From NCBI GenBank assembly GCA_023313575.1, contig JAJTTP010000003.1, positions 558,001-622,000 on the forward strand: a stretch of DNA of 64,000 nt, read 5' to 3'. The notes beneath the pieces are model-generated. The model was not told the DNA's origin, ran no database searches, and saw nothing but the letters and a program-made list of their open reading frames with translations. Position numbers and translations under genes: made by a program. Of this stretch, positions 1-13,052 are shown piece by piece; the stretch's first letter is position 1, and each line of letters begins with the position of its first letter. The DNA comes from Eutypella sp. D-1. Lineage: Eukaryota > Ascomycota > Sordariomycetes > Xylariales > Diatrypaceae.

Positions 1-1886
1 CCCCAGCCCCTCCCCCATAGTCTTGGATAGTACGGCCGGAGGCCTTGGCCCGCATTTAGAGAGGACATCGGGGATGGGAAAGGGTGGGGGGATGTTCTTT
101 AATTTTTCTTTTCACCGCAAGATGTAATGGACGGCGGGTTTTGGGGTCGGCGGGTGGTGCTGTATGTTGCGTACGTTGTCTATGGCATGGCCGTGCGGGA
201 GCGGGAGAAGCAAGGAGGAAGTGGGAGAGAGTCACATCGGGGGGGTTTTCTTTTCGGTTGTGAGGCTGCTTTTCGCTGCGTAACCCCCATATGGGAACTG
301 TGACCCACCACCGCCTGCTTGATTACTACGCCCTTTCAGGCAAGTCGGACTTGCTTCCTTCGCCAGCTCCCACTTGGTTCGCGTGCGGCGTAGACGGGAG
401 AAACCCTGGATGGACATTGGAGTATCTGGGGAAAAGTAGAAAAAGAGGCCTCCCATGCATTCTAGCCATTCCAGCCCCCTGTCCCTTATCCACAGTCACT
501 GCTGCGCGCCGTCTATCTTCGCTGTATTCCGAGATCATTCCTTGAATGCATATCATCTCCTTGGGGCGTTGAGGTATTATGGGTGCGTAAGTTACAGTTA
601 GGTATCTGTCTATTGGTCTATTTGACCAACTATTCTTCATGTGACATATCAACTACGAGACTCATCATGATACATACACGTACCTACGTTGAGATAGGAG
701 CAACTGCGCCGGGTTACGTTAAGTTGACGGATGTACCCATAGCTTTTCCCCCAGACTTATATTCTTAAATGGGGGATTGGCTTAGACGGCTTGGCCCCGG
801 GGGAAGGGGAAGGGGGGCAGCGGCTTATTTATGCGTACCATACCATGCGGCTGTAAATCGAGGGAGGATGGCCAGTTGGAGACCACGTCACTGTTTGTTC
901 TCGTTTTCTATTGTTCGAGCAGAGCCCCAAACACGGACAGACCACACCACCATCAATCTTCGGGGTCTCTGGCGCCGGACCCCACAGGAGCACTATCGAA
1001 ATCAGGAAGAAAGAGAGACGGAGGTGATCAGCATCAAGTCACCCGGACTTATTACTCTGGGGTAGGTAGACCAGGTGTGGAGAGGTGAGGTGTGCGCGTG
1101 TGTGACCTATGCAGTTGCATCATGAAAAAGACGTTGCAATAGGCGTGGAAAGAGGCGCCACACGTGGACCACTGATGAGCGCCTCGCCTAAACGCCTCGT
1201 CTGTTCCGGGATCTAGGTAACTGGGTAGTTTATCTAGGTACGCCCGGCGCAGTCCGATCGATACGGTAGATAGATTCCTGCTCTCTCGTCTTGAGTTATG
1301 GACCTGGGCGGGCCACGTTGTCCATTATTAGGTAACCCATGATATTCACCCCTCCAATTCCAATCTGGAAGCCTGGGCCGTATGTTCAGCCAAGCCCAAG
1401 AGGCCTTTCTCGCCGGCGCGGAGGTGTAAATTGGCGAACTGCGGAGTTGTACATTTGATTGATGGGTAATGGTTATGTAAAGCAGGCCATATTACGTGAT
1501 GGGGATCGCTAAGGGCAAGGGGGGCCTCATACCTCCAAAAGACTCACTCTTAAACGAAGCAACGAACAAACGAATAGCGGCGGATGGGCGGTGGCCGTGA
1601 CGGGTAGAAGCTCGTCGGCGGGCAATCATTGTCACTCTGTATCTGCACCCCTCGAGTCGGGCGACACGTGGGGCCCGGCGGTGTGATCATCGTCATTGGA
1701 TACCTGGGCAGCCTCGAACCGGGACCGTTGCAATGGACGCAACTCCTCTCTTTCAGTCGTAGCGAGATACATCTACCTCCCCACGACTACAGGCATTGAT
1801 GCGCGCTGGCGCACAATGCCGATGCAATCCTGATGCTACCTATAAGACCCTGCCTGTTGCGTGCGCACGAAGATATAAATATAAAA

Positions 1887-1903
1887 TGTGTGTGTGTGTG
1901 TGT
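1887..1903. repeat. (TG)n microsatellite
   Basis: An uninterrupted run of TG dinucleotides covers 17 bases in non-coding DNA. Confidence 0.9.
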
Positions 1904-3416
1904 AGTATATCGATGGTGGCTGCGCCCCTCGAAGCCGATGCCGAAGCCGAGGAGAACGTCGCCAAGAGAATCGATCATTATGGGTCCTGCTAGCCTACTC
2001 TGTTCCCGCATCTTAAGACGCCCGGTCACTGAGCAGTTATTCACACTTGCCTATGTCAGTCGCCAGACAAAAATTGGGCACTGATGCACTGTTATTGGAA
2101 GCCAAACTTGGATGTTCCCCAGTCCCTTATAATAATTACTATGTACCTAGTTGGGTACGACTACGTAGTCTCGCATAAAATGTAGCGGCGAGCCATCCTG
2201 TGAGCGAGTGGGTGAGTGAATGTGTGCCGCACAGCCCGTGCCGTGCCGTGCATGTAGACCTATATGAGCTCCGTAGTATTAATATCGAAGGCCTCAATGG
2301 TTACCACTCGCTTGCCCGTCCAACCCCATATACCTAAGTTGAAACCTATGCGTGCAACCCGGATGGAAAGGCTAATGGGTATCCAAGAGGTTGTCTATTT
2401 TCAGTTGGTATGTTACAGTTCTCTTCTTTCTTTCTTCCCCTGCAGAACGACTACACAACAACAACATGCCTGAGGTATGGCTTGTATGATTGCCATAGGT
2501 GGCAATACTTTCATTGTATGAACCCGTCCTTGCCTTACCCTACCATGTTTGCCCGCTTTCGAACTCGGGCGGATACCGCGTCGATCGTCAGCGCACTTGG
2601 ATCTACTGCCGGGTTCCGAGTTTTTCTGCTGGGACGAGATAGATAGAGAGGGACAGGTGAGCGAACATGTAGATAACCCCGACGCCACGGCTAGATTATG
2701 TAGGTGTTGAGCCTATGCGTGCTTGCATGCGCCGAGATGGGATATGCGGACATGGCCGAAATCAGAGAGGAAAAGGTAGGCTGGCCAGGGTGGAAACTCC
2801 ATCAGATCATCCCAAGTACTAAGCGGGTATCGTCCAGTCGTCTTCATCGTCCACCCTGTACCGATGGGATGGGATGGGCGCACAGGTACGGAGTACATAC
2901 ATACTCAACATGTGGTAATTGCGCAGGTTGCCGAAACACGCCTACCGACGGTATCTATCGATGACCTTGCCTTGCCTGCGGCCTCCCTGGAGCATCCATC
3001 TCTCGGTATCCATAGCACACGCACGCATTACAATTCATTTCCTTATAAGTTTCGTTACTATATACCTGGGTCCTATTTCACAGATCCCAAGTGGTAAGCG
3101 TCGGCCGTGTCGTGCCTGGGGTTTGATAGACATACCAGGTATACAAAGAGGTAACTATAGTTATAACTGGTCGGCTGTTCGCTGACTGGCATTTCGCGGC
3201 ACCATCTTTTGTGCCCCGTGCCGTGTTGTATGACAGGGCCTGATATGCGGTCCAGTCCAAGTTTCCAGCCAGCCTCAAACATATGTAACTATATACAAAA
3301 GTATGCAACCAAGGCAGCTCAGTCCCATGCTTGCATACCTGCTTACATGTACCGTCCAAGATCGTTCGTTACACTTGACCGATGAGTTATGAAGGTCCGG
3401 GACCAGGAAGCTCTGC

Positions 3417-3450
3417 TATGCCAATGCCTATGCCAATGCCAATGCCAATT
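3417..3450. repeat. short tandem array with four CCAAT boxes
   Basis: CCAAT occurs at 3421, 3433, 3439 and 3445 in a degenerate GCCAAT/GCCTAT hexamer array. CCAAT is the core site of the fungal HAP/CBF complex, but this array lies about 3.8 kb from the nearest gene start, so a regulatory role is only possible. Confidence 0.7.
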
Positions 3451-4723
3451 TTCTGGAAAGCTTCCATACTCCCGGGCCGGGAGTGTGTCATAGCTCCTCA
3501 GCTTCTCAGACCTGGAACATGTGAAATACGTACCCGGACATGTACATAGGTAGGCAATTCCAGGGATCCATGGATGATGTGGGCAGTTAACTAGTGCGGC
3601 TCGGCCTTTCTCCCCCGCCAGCCCGCCCTTCTCTGGCGTTTCTACTACCTACTTAGGGTAAGTACCTAAGTAAAGAGCTAACTTAAGCGGCTCATCCTCG
3701 TCTATTTCCCTTTCTCCAGTTCTCATTACTTAGTACGTTGTCCGCCTTTTTAATCTACGAGCATGTGGTTAGCGGCAAGATAAGGCTTGTTTCCTACCTA
3801 TGCTATTAGACCTTACCTCCGAAACGTTTCGTTTCTCGTTTCTCGTTTCTCTGCAACGGTGCCGTGAAGTTAAGGACCTGGCAGATATGCCACTGCCAGC
3901 ATACTTACTTATATGAATAAGAGAAACAGTAGATATTACCTAAAATAGTCCTCCTACTGGAGTGTGTTCCGGCTGTCCGATAGATATGATAGTCTCTACA
4001 ATCAATCACAATCCCTAATGACAGCAGCACCAAATTCCCAGTATCCCTAGGTGTCTCCCGCGAAGTCCTCCCTTAGATGATGGAGAAAACGCCGAAGCAC
4101 CGAAGCTCCGAAGTGCCAAAGCCTGTATTTACACTGCATTGATGAATATCTAGTAGATGGTATCCCCGTGCCTGCCTCGGGAGGCACTGGTTCTGCGGTG
4201 CACTTTCCTCCATGTATGATTGTTGGAATCCAAAACCTCCGAGGGGCCACTATCTATCCCTAGGTAGATGCTATATTCCTATTGTTGCGGCTAATAGTTC
4301 CCGTACCTCGGTACCTTGATTAGTATGGACTTCTAGCAGCACTGAGTGTCTACGCATTTGTAGCATGGGCTATAATAAATTAACCTCCAGGGCTGGCTTT
4401 GGAGAATCCCGTAATCTCCACTTATCACTGTAGTCACCTCCAGGGCTTTACATACCTGTACTTATTATAATTAGTTACTTACTCAGTGCGCTGTTCACAC
4501 ACCAAACTCTGGGTACCATTCATCATTCTAAACTAATACTCACTCACTCACTATTTGCTCATTCACTTGCTCATCCCCCCATCCCTCAGGTCTTTGTCAA
4601 GTAGCCGCCTACGTATTGCACACATTCACATACTTAGGTAGGGAAATGGCGACCCTTGAGATCAGGTCATTCCCGTCCAGTCCAGTGCAGCTGAATATAG
4701 ATTCTCATTATGGAATACATACC

Positions 4724-4733
4724 TACCTAGGTA
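4724..4733. repeat. TACCTAGGTA palindrome, copy 1
   Basis: Exact 10-bp palindrome, one of six copies in the window, all intergenic. It sits in a run of further TACCTA/TAGGTA half-words (4720-4750). Confidence 0.85.
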
Positions 4734-7274
4734 CATATATAGGTAGCTAAGTATCTTAATTTGATAACGGTTTTAATGCAAATACGATTTAAAAAAAATT
4801 AAAAAAACCAAAAAAAAAAACCATCCAACGTTGCTTTTCCAAGGTGTGTTTCTCTTGCTGACAACAAGCAACCCAAGCCACCAAATTCAGACTGCAGGAT
4901 CAAAGTCACCCACAAACACAACGACAACACCCTGCCCAACTTCTGGACTGCTTGCCCCCCCTGTTTTGACCCATTACAGCGTCACCAGGCGTTTCTCCCA
5001 AGCATTTTTTAACGCACCCCGGATTTACCCACCGAAACGTCTTTGTTTCCATAATATTGAATCCCGGGCAAGCGAGCCAAACCAAACAACTTAGATCCTA
5101 ATACACACCCACCACCTTCATTTCACATGCCGGCACCGGCACACTAATTACTTAGTGACCTGGCAATCTGGCAATCTGAGAACACTTTATTCTCCCTCAC
5201 TCAATACTCTCGAATGACTGGAGTATCGTTTACGTTCTTCATGGTCCCCCAGTCATTCCGGCCCAGCACACGCCCAGCCGACTTAATATTCAGCTAATAT
5301 AGTGCCACCCATCTCTTAAGCGGCGCACCCTTCCTTGTATCACTACTGGCTGGAGTAGTACCTGAGTAACTGGGTAGCCATTAATCTAAACCTAATAGCG
5401 ACAATAGCGCTCTATCTAAGACTCTCTTGCAGAGACCCCATCCTTAAACGATATCACGCGAGAGGCGGCTCCGCGGACCCTTTAACAGCTTCCGCACTTG
5501 CACAACACCAAACAGACCAAACAGACCAAGCACACCCAAGTATAACCACCTCCCCCCCGCCTTATCTACCTTGCGGAGGTTGCAGCCAAAACCCTGTCAT
5601 TACCAGGTAGTTTGTCCTTGGGTTTGGTTTGGCTTGAACGATCAGGGCAACTAGGATAACTGGATCGATCACTCTTCATCGGTCTGCTGGTTGCAAGTCT
5701 CGAAGAAAGAGGGCATTGATCTTCACTTCATAACTTGCGTTCACGGGCATTAGTAGACCAAAGTCTCCAGGTCTCCAGATCTCCAGGTCCTCCCCAGGTT
5801 TCTGTGCCTCCATGTTTCTAGGTCCCCTGGATCCGTGACTAACATAGATATATTTCTTTACTGTCTCCTTACCTACTATACTACCTGACTACTTACTACT
5901 AAGTACGCACCCGCCTACATCCTACAATCCTAGTGGTTGTCCTACTGTACATCACATTACATTACTAGGTATATTACATACATGCCACAAAGTAGAGCCT
6001 CCTCCACCCTAGTTGACTTCCCCTCTTCCTCCACGATTCGCAAATCGTCATCCCATTAGGAAGTCTACTACTGTATGTGTGTTTCAAGGAACCCTGGAGC
6101 TTAATTACGAGCCTCACATAGTGGCTGGTCTGTACTTAGTACATACCTACCACATATATTGAGTCCTACAACGTACGGTACACACCTTACTTATCTACCT
6201 GCCCCCTACCTCCTACTCCTACCTTTACTGGAAGGCCGAGTCGGATTGGGTTGAGTTGTTTATTGTTTCATCGGTCTGGACGGGTCTGTCCTCCACACCT
6301 GAACCACATCTCCCGCGGCTCAAGCACCCAAGTCACCTAATTTTAACAGCAGCTTGGTTCTAAAGTTTTTCCTCCAGCTACTATCACGATCCTTCAGACT
6401 TTTGCCGCTATTTCCCTTCTTAGATCATCTCATCTTCCTTGCTTTCAACTCCCTACCCCCCTCCATCTTCTTTCACTTACATACATACACAGGGCAGACA
6501 GGGGCCCAACAAGGTGTAAGGTAGCACAATAACTTGGGTGGACAAGCGGACAAAGTCGCTGAGGCTCCAAGCAAGCCAAGCTAGACTACTACTGGTATCC
6601 ATATCACGCATTCGTGCCGCTGGTACATACCCACCTTTTACACCCATTCCTTATGTACGGGTGGCCCCTCCAACGACCGCTCAGTGCAAGTCACACACTT
6701 GAGGTACAATACCACGGTCGTAGCTGTAGTCCTGGTCATCCAGTGCGAATCTGTGGGGGCGGATGACCTTTGGTGACGAGGGCGCGAAGCGAGATATTCC
6801 AGAAACTTGGAATTTCATACAATAGCTACCTGTCTCTGCTCTCTGCCAGTATATTTATGTGTGCGCACATTGCTTATACTTGACGTATATATATTTTATA
6901 CGATTCTTCCCACGGCGCGTATATACGTACGTCTTACTCCTACAACGGTGGGAAGTTTGGGGGGATTTTGCAAACTCGCCGGGGCCAATCGCAGTACGAC
7001 GTGAGCCCAGAATTTCCTATCCCATACTACCCTGTTGTCCCTATCTCGATATCCGCCCTACGCCAATCGCTGTCCAACTACTTCTGGCCTCTTCCTTGAC
7101 GCCCTCAACCGTACTTACGCCCGAGCGCAAACAAGCAGAAGTTAAAAGGACAACGAGCGGTGGTTCAACTGCGCCGCTCCATGGCGAGCTGAGAGCGACC
7201 CATTTTCTCTTTCTTTTTTAATTGTTTTTTGCGTGAGTAAAGGTCATCGCAACTTCATATCCCAGAGCGCAAGC

Positions 7275-8997
7275 ATGGCTGCGACCGCCCCGGCGACCTC
7301 AGCTCACGACCCTCCAGCCAGCGACCTCTATGATCCAGACGAGGTGTTTCTACAAAACAGCCCCTTGATGAAACCTCACCATCCTAGGCTCGAGCCTTCG
7401 CCCTCTCCGCCACCGGATGTGCCTCCTCCTAAAGTCAGTCATTCTCCCAAACGCGGTCGAAAGAAGTCTTCTAATCGTCGAGGAAAGGTCCGGCCTAGCC
7501 AAGGCGATGCTGTCTTGATACGTTACCTCGACGGTGGAAAGCGCCCCGAAATAGCCGACGAGGCCCGAAAGCAACCTCTATTGCCGCTGTCCGACGAAGA
7601 CGAAGAGAGCAGCTCTGGGCTTGGGATTGAGACTAGCGACGAGTCAGGGGATGACCAGGATATTAGGAGTAGCGAGATGTCACCCGACGTGCATCCACCT
7701 CGTCCTGCCCAACCTGCTGGTCCGATAGACCCCGCTACCGTTCCCGCGGCGGTTACCACTGCGAGCCCGATAGACCACCTACAGTCTTTAGCGACAACCG
7801 CGCTCGCAGCCGTGACCGCAGCCTCGCATCCCGCAGATGCCAACGATCGACGAACTTCGAACGGAGACCCCCGTATAGCGCCAAGGGCAAATCTCCCCGA
7901 TGGCCTGACGCTCAACGCCGCTCGGGATGACGCGCGAGAAGGGAACAAATCCGCTCTGGCGCCACCGTTTTCTCCTTACTCCCCACAAGGGTCGCATGAT
8001 GTCTACTCCCCGCGGCATCAAGCCCCAGGCCAAATCTTGGTGCACCGCAACTGTGCCCAATCTTCACCTACTTCTTTGTCCCCGACTGGAATAGGAGAGC
8101 TCGCCCCGATCCAGAATTCTCCGCCGAGATCGGAGACCAGCAGTCATGACCCGTTACCGTCTATAGAGCTACTCCTGGATCAGATAAGCCCTTCGCAAGA
8201 CATGGAACGTCGCGGTAGCCAATTTGCTAACTCGCCGCCATCAGGGGTACCTCGACTAGGAGGTATACCTGGAAACCATGGCTCACCGCCTATCTCACCG
8301 AACGACCCTTACTATCGTCAAGGCCTGCTATCGCCGGCTAGTTCCATGATGAGCCAGCAATCGCATTACCCTTCCGGCTTCAGTAGTACGGGGAACTATC
8401 GACCTGGCATAGACTACATTGAGAACGGCAATACACCAGGCACTGACATTTCTTCTACGGCTGGCACTCAAGGCTCCATTACGGATCGCATGAGCATCGA
8501 CAACATGACGAACCCGCCGATGGGCGCTTTCGTCTGCCAAGTCGAGGGATGTACTGCGCCCGCCTTCTCAACCCAGTACTTGCTTAATTCTCACGCCAAC
8601 GTACATTCCTCCGCCAGACCACACTACTGCCCGGTCAAGGATTGTCCGCGAAGTGAGGGTGGCAAGGGTTTCAAGCGTAAAAATGAGATGATACGGCACG
8701 GACTAGTCCACGACTCGCCTGGGTACGTGTGCCCGTTCTGTCCAGATCGCGAGCACAAGTACCCCAGGCCGGACAACTTGCAGAGGTACGTTGGCATACG
8801 CCGAGATATGACACAACATAACCGGGCATAAGCGAAGCTTCTTTTACCGTCTAGAAATATGCTGCTGACTCTACTTAACTAGACATGTGCGAGTCCATCA
8901 TATCGACAAGGACAAGGACGACCCCCAACTGCGAGATGTCCTGGCGCAGCGACCCGATGGCCCCAGCAGGGGACGGAGACGGCGTGGAGGTCCCTGA
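7275..8997 (+). CDS. C2H2 zinc-finger protein, probable transcription factor
   Basis: Two exons, 7275-8785 and 8883-8997, give 541 residues. The frame is open further upstream, but the codon at 7233 is GTG; the first ATG is at 7275 with a purine at -3. The 97-bp intron (GTACGT...CTAG) splits Arg504 just before the first histidine of the last finger, so without splicing the third finger is lost. Three fingers are visible: C421/C426-H440/H444, C452/C457-H475/H479 (with a GGKG-containing spacer), and C486/C489-H505/H509. Residues 1-415 are Ser/Pro-rich and disordered, with a basic patch near residue 55-70 (PKRGRKKSSNRRGK) that looks like a nuclear signal and an acidic stretch near 105-125. The protein ends in a short basic tail. 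This fits a fungal sequence-specific regulator; I cannot name the orthologue or target genes. The 7-kb gene-free region upstream is unusual. Confidence 0.85.
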
Positions 8998-10891
8998 CAG
9001 GAAGAAACAACACTAGAAGACAACGGACGTACGAGAAAGCATGCCGAATATCTCTTCGATGAATACGAAGCCCCGACATCCAGAACCTCTGTACATATCG
9101 TGGGCGTACTCCCCTCTTGGCGCAATCGGTAGTGGCGGCGGCGGCGATTTGACTGTTTCTCGGTTCGGAGCAATGCGAACGGCGTTACGGGGAGACTTCT
9201 TATGGCTCAGAAAATGGGTTGGGGGAGCGAAATGGCGGCCGACTTTCTTTTTCTCTCTTTTGACGATTCGGAGTTGACCATACCAGGCGAAGGGGATAGG
9301 GGGAAGCCGGCGTTTCGGGCGCAAAATTATACCACAGGGAGCCTATGTATTCGATTCGATTCTATTTTACTCCTGCCCTTTTCGGACCTTGGATATTTTT
9401 CTTCTTTTTTTTCTTCTTCGTTTCCCATTTTCCCGTCCTGTTCTCATCGGGCCGTCCTGCATTATATTCCCCCGTTCTATTTCTGTTATTTTCTGGCCAT
9501 ATGTCCTGCATTCATTTTCTTCACTCTTCGTCACACACTCAATCCGCTGTTCAGTTTCCCTTTCCTGTCCAGCCAGTTGCGTTGTCTGCCCTGTCTCTAC
9601 CTCCTCTTCTTCCGGCACCCCGCCCAATGATTTTAGGAAACGAAACCGCGACTGCTATTATCGACCTACGTATAAGGATGGGCGCGCGAGTCAATTGTGC
9701 GAACATATGGGATGAGAGGGGGGGGAGGAAAGGGGGGCCATGCTATTTTCTCCTATATTTAGCCTTTTGCCTGGCCATTTTCTATTCGCAGTTTCTTTTG
9801 TCACATGACGTCGCTGTTACGAGGTAGATGATGTTGATGAGGAATGGGAGCGGTTGCAGGCAACGGGTGGGGAATAGCATACATATTATGGGGGCGGAAG
9901 CGGATGGCGAATGGGGCGGGCGAACAGGCCTGGTCCATATGGAGAGGTGGGATGGGATGGGATGGGAAAGTCTTTGACTATGGCATGGTCCTTATAGTAT
10001 CATGGACGGCTGACCGTCTCGGTCTCGTACACCCCTCCCCGGGCAAGGAAGACCTCGGGAAGAACCGAACCTACTTGTACAAGTATCCACGAACAAGGCT
10101 GAACGATAGGTATTCTAGCTAGATTACCGTCTATCTAAGCAGTTTGCGACTGCTCTTTGTTCTCTTCTCTTCGCTGTGATCTGTTCAATTTCCCATGCTG
10201 GCCGCGGAGCTGAGGGTAACTGTTGGTAGGTGAGTCAGGTAGAGATAGAAAGTGAGAGACGGCAAACATTGCCTACCAGACTACACTGGTAAACTTGCAG
10301 TCTAGGTTCAAACATCCGCGTCCTGTTCATTACTACAACCAGTCGCGACTATTAGGTGTGTATGTATATATCGTATTTGGCCGTGAGCGTGTAGGATGAG
10401 ACCTATGATGGTGTGTGTGTGCATATATATACATAGCAATTCCGCGAGTAGGAAACATACGCTTTGAGTCGGACCGGTTTGCCCGGATTGGCCCAGGGAG
10501 GTTTGTTACAAAGTTCAGCCCCGGAATATCTCACGGCCTCTCTGTCATAGGGACGCATGTTGGTTCGTTGAACTGTCCCCTCTCTCCCTTCCAGAGCAGG
10601 CCAGCTGTTGGGCGAAGCAACAATCAGTGTATACACTCCAGCAGCATGTTGTCTCTAGATGGACGACACCTGGTTTCACGCGACGGTAAGACTTCGATAC
10701 TTAGCTACGAGTCAGGCCCACAGATGCCAGGCCATCCAAAATATCATTCCACAAAGTTGCTAGACCAGGTAATTTGGAAACCAAAAAAGCAAGTAGCATA
10801 TTCCGTACGCCTCTAAACGCCCCCCCGAATAACGACGATGTCCTGACAGACCTGAGCTATCCCTTAATTTTGATTTTTGGCCCCCACGCTT
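8998..10891. other. intergenic, between the C2H2 gene and the Zn2Cys6 gene
   Basis: This contains the 3' flanks of two convergent genes. A pyrimidine-rich T/C tract lies at about 9340-9610 and a GGGAT repeat at about 9950-9970. Open frames across the T/C tract are low-complexity artefacts. I see no gene. Confidence 0.6.
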
Positions 10892-13052
10892 CTACGCGAC
10901 CCTGGATTCTAACCATTGGATGTCGTCGGCCAGCTCCTCAACCTCGACCTTGACCTGCGGCGTGTGTGCCGTCCTGGTATCCGTGCCCAGCGCCGCGCGC
11001 TCCTTCTCCATGACGTCGGCGATCGCGATGGCGTGCTGCATGCCCATGTCCCTCCAGACGACCTGCATGACGGCGTAAGACCAGTCCCACAGTTCCTGCG
11101 AGACGCCCGTGGCGCAACCGGCAATCTTTAGGTGCCACATCAAGGTCGGGACGCCGGCGGCCCCGCTGCCGCCCTGCCCAGGCGCCCCGAGCTTCCGCGC
11201 CGCCACCTTGTCCAGCACCGGGTGATGCCAGTGCGCCGGCGTGCTGACCAGCGTGTCCTCCGCCATCCGCTGGATAGTGGCTAGGGTCCGCGCGCAGTGC
11301 GCCGCGGAGAAGAACCGCCGGCCCGACACCGGATAGTCCACCATAGACCGGACGACCATCTCACTGAGTACGATGCGCGCCCACCGATAATGATTCCATA
11401 TGCGGGCGGCCCAGATCTCGCCGTAGGTGTGCCAGCGGCCACGGAAGAGGGCGGTGGGCGGGTGTTCGGAGCCCTGATGCTCGCGAAAGGGATATGCGTC
11501 GTGCAGGAAGTCCTCCATGCGGTCGAATTTGTCCTGCAGGGTGAGCAGCTCCTGCAGGACGGCGCTAATGGGCTCGCGCCCGTCCGCGTACGCCGTCTTG
11601 TGTAGCGCGCTCGACAGCCGCACCACGTCCGCTGTCGCCAGCGCCACCTCCACGCTGATGACCTCCGGCGAGCCCTCCAGCAGCTCCTTGCAGTGGTTGA
11701 GCACCTCGAAGAACGCCGACGGCAGGAACATGTCCGTCATCTGCGAGGGGATAAACTGTAGCGCGCCGCATTTCGCTTGGTTTTAGCATCAACTGGCCCC
11801 TCCGATCTTCTTGATCACTAGATTTTTCTAGGTTAGCACTTACCAGAGTGAACAGGAGCTGGAGCGCCCCTTTGGCTCCGCCCTTCGGGGCGTGGGGGAA
11901 TGGAAGCCCCGCCTTGAACAGCGCAATGGCGCCTTGAATGTGAGTCCTCGCGGTGTCGGCCGAGACGACGGAGCCTTTTCGGTTGACAACCTATATATTT
12001 GGTGAGCACTTCTGAAGACGTGATTTGTTCGTACAAAATTTCACGGATTCGGTAGGCGTACCTCGAATAAGGCGAGGGTGACGACAGACTTTACGCCGAG
12101 CCCAAACCCGACGCGATCTCGTTGCGCCTGACTCGACAAGACCAGCTGGCCGGTGTGTCTCAGCGCCGAGATGTACTTCTCGCGCGCGTATAGATTTAAG
12201 TTTCGATCCCCGCGCAGGTTAGATAGGCCGGCCAGGCCGACGGCAATCACAATATTTTGCATCGCATCCGTCCCGGAGCAGTACGTCGCTAGCTCCTCCG
12301 ACGTCCTCGGACCATCCGGCTGGTCAAGGAGGTACCGGCTGATGTAAAACTGGAGCCCGCGCTCGTCTAGGTTCGGGTCGATCGATCGCTGGAGCCTCGC
12401 CGGGGCTGCCTCACGCTTTACTATCGGGCTTGTCTGCGGCGTGCTAGACGGCCCTATGCGCCCTCCCCGAGACGACGTGGTGGAAGATGAAGATGAAGAT
12501 GAAGATGACGAGGACCCGGACGCTGACCTCGCGGCCGAGCGTGCCGAACCCCCCGGCGCCGAGGCCTGGAGGGCGCTCTCCGGGGTTCCCCACTGCGCGT
12601 GCGCCTTCTGGATCACCTTGGTGCTCTCATCCCGGAACATCAGCGACAGTTGGTCCCTGTACCCGGGGCATTTTTTGCCCACCCGGATGCATTGGGAACA
12701 TTCCGGCCGCACTTTGTCACACTAGCAAATCCCATCTTCGTTAACTCGACTAAAGCCAATTCGTTTGTTCGTTCGTTCAGGTCTCGGCATCACTGGCCCT
12801 ACGCCACCTCTTCCCCACCCATATGCACGCTATAGACATAGGGGAATATACTGCGAGACTTGGAGAGAGGAGCGGGATGAGGGAAGGGGGTGCCAGTACA
12901 GTTGATATAGCGTGGCAGAGGGGGGAGGGGGGGGGGGGGCAAAAAACTAGAATATATCAAGGGAGGATAGGCTTCAATGACCTACTACGCACTTTAATAC
13001 GTCGGCTTCTGCAGCCCTGGCATCCCTGCGAGGCCTTCCCACAATATACCAT
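10892..13052 (-). CDS. Zn2Cys6 fungal transcription factor
   Basis: Four exons on the minus strand: 12993-13052, 12062-12721, 11844-11990 and 10892-11740, giving 571 residues. The first exon is only 60 nt and codes MVYCGKASQGCQGCRSRRIK; splicing (donor GTGCGT, acceptor CTAG) joins it to CDKVRPEC and completes a perfect binuclear zinc cluster C11-x2-C14-x6-C21-x6-C28-x2-C31-x6-C38, followed by PGYRDQLSLMFRDE, a typical extension of this family. All introns are phase 0 (271, 71 and 103 bp). A Ser-rich, low-complexity linker follows at about residues 65-115. The remaining ~430 residues are helical, as in the fungal-specific regulatory region, with HPVLDKVAARKLG- and WHLKIAGC-like stretches; I see no named middle-homology motif. 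It should be a nuclear DNA-binding regulator of the Gal4 class; the target pathway is unknown, and no biosynthetic genes flank it. Confidence 0.88.
12927..12939. repeat. G13 homopolymer inside intron 1 of the Zn2Cys6 gene
   Basis: A run of 13 G on the plus strand, so poly-C in the transcript. It lies in the 271-bp intron that splits the zinc cluster. Its length may vary between isolates or be a sequencing uncertainty. Confidence 0.8.

Larger units (their letters stand above)
1..7274. other. gene-free stretch upstream of the C2H2 gene
   Basis: No open frame here has family-like protein content or a convincing exon chain, and the short ORFs have no conserved motif. The stretch holds simple repeats (a TG run at 1887-1903, a CCAAT array near 3430, GTTTCTC repeats at 3823-3850), an A-rich tract at 4789-4822, one TACCTAGGTA palindrome at 4724, and many TACCTA/TAGGTA words. 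It may be the extended promoter and leader of the C2H2 gene at 7275, or hold non-coding transcripts. Neither can be shown from sequence. Confidence 0.6.

Noticed and set aside
769..1065. 98-codon plus-strand ORF
   Set aside because: There is no conserved motif, and the overlapping frame is of similar length, as expected of random GC-rich DNA.
4831..5094. 87-codon ORF with a hydrophobic start, like a small secreted protein
   Set aside because: Its first codon is not ATG, its composition is low complexity, and no mature-domain cysteine pattern is visible.
9202..9827. Overlapping plus-strand ORFs of 100-160 codons
   Set aside because: They are T/C-rich low complexity (Phe, Ser, Leu, Pro) in the region after the C2H2 gene; no start context or motif.
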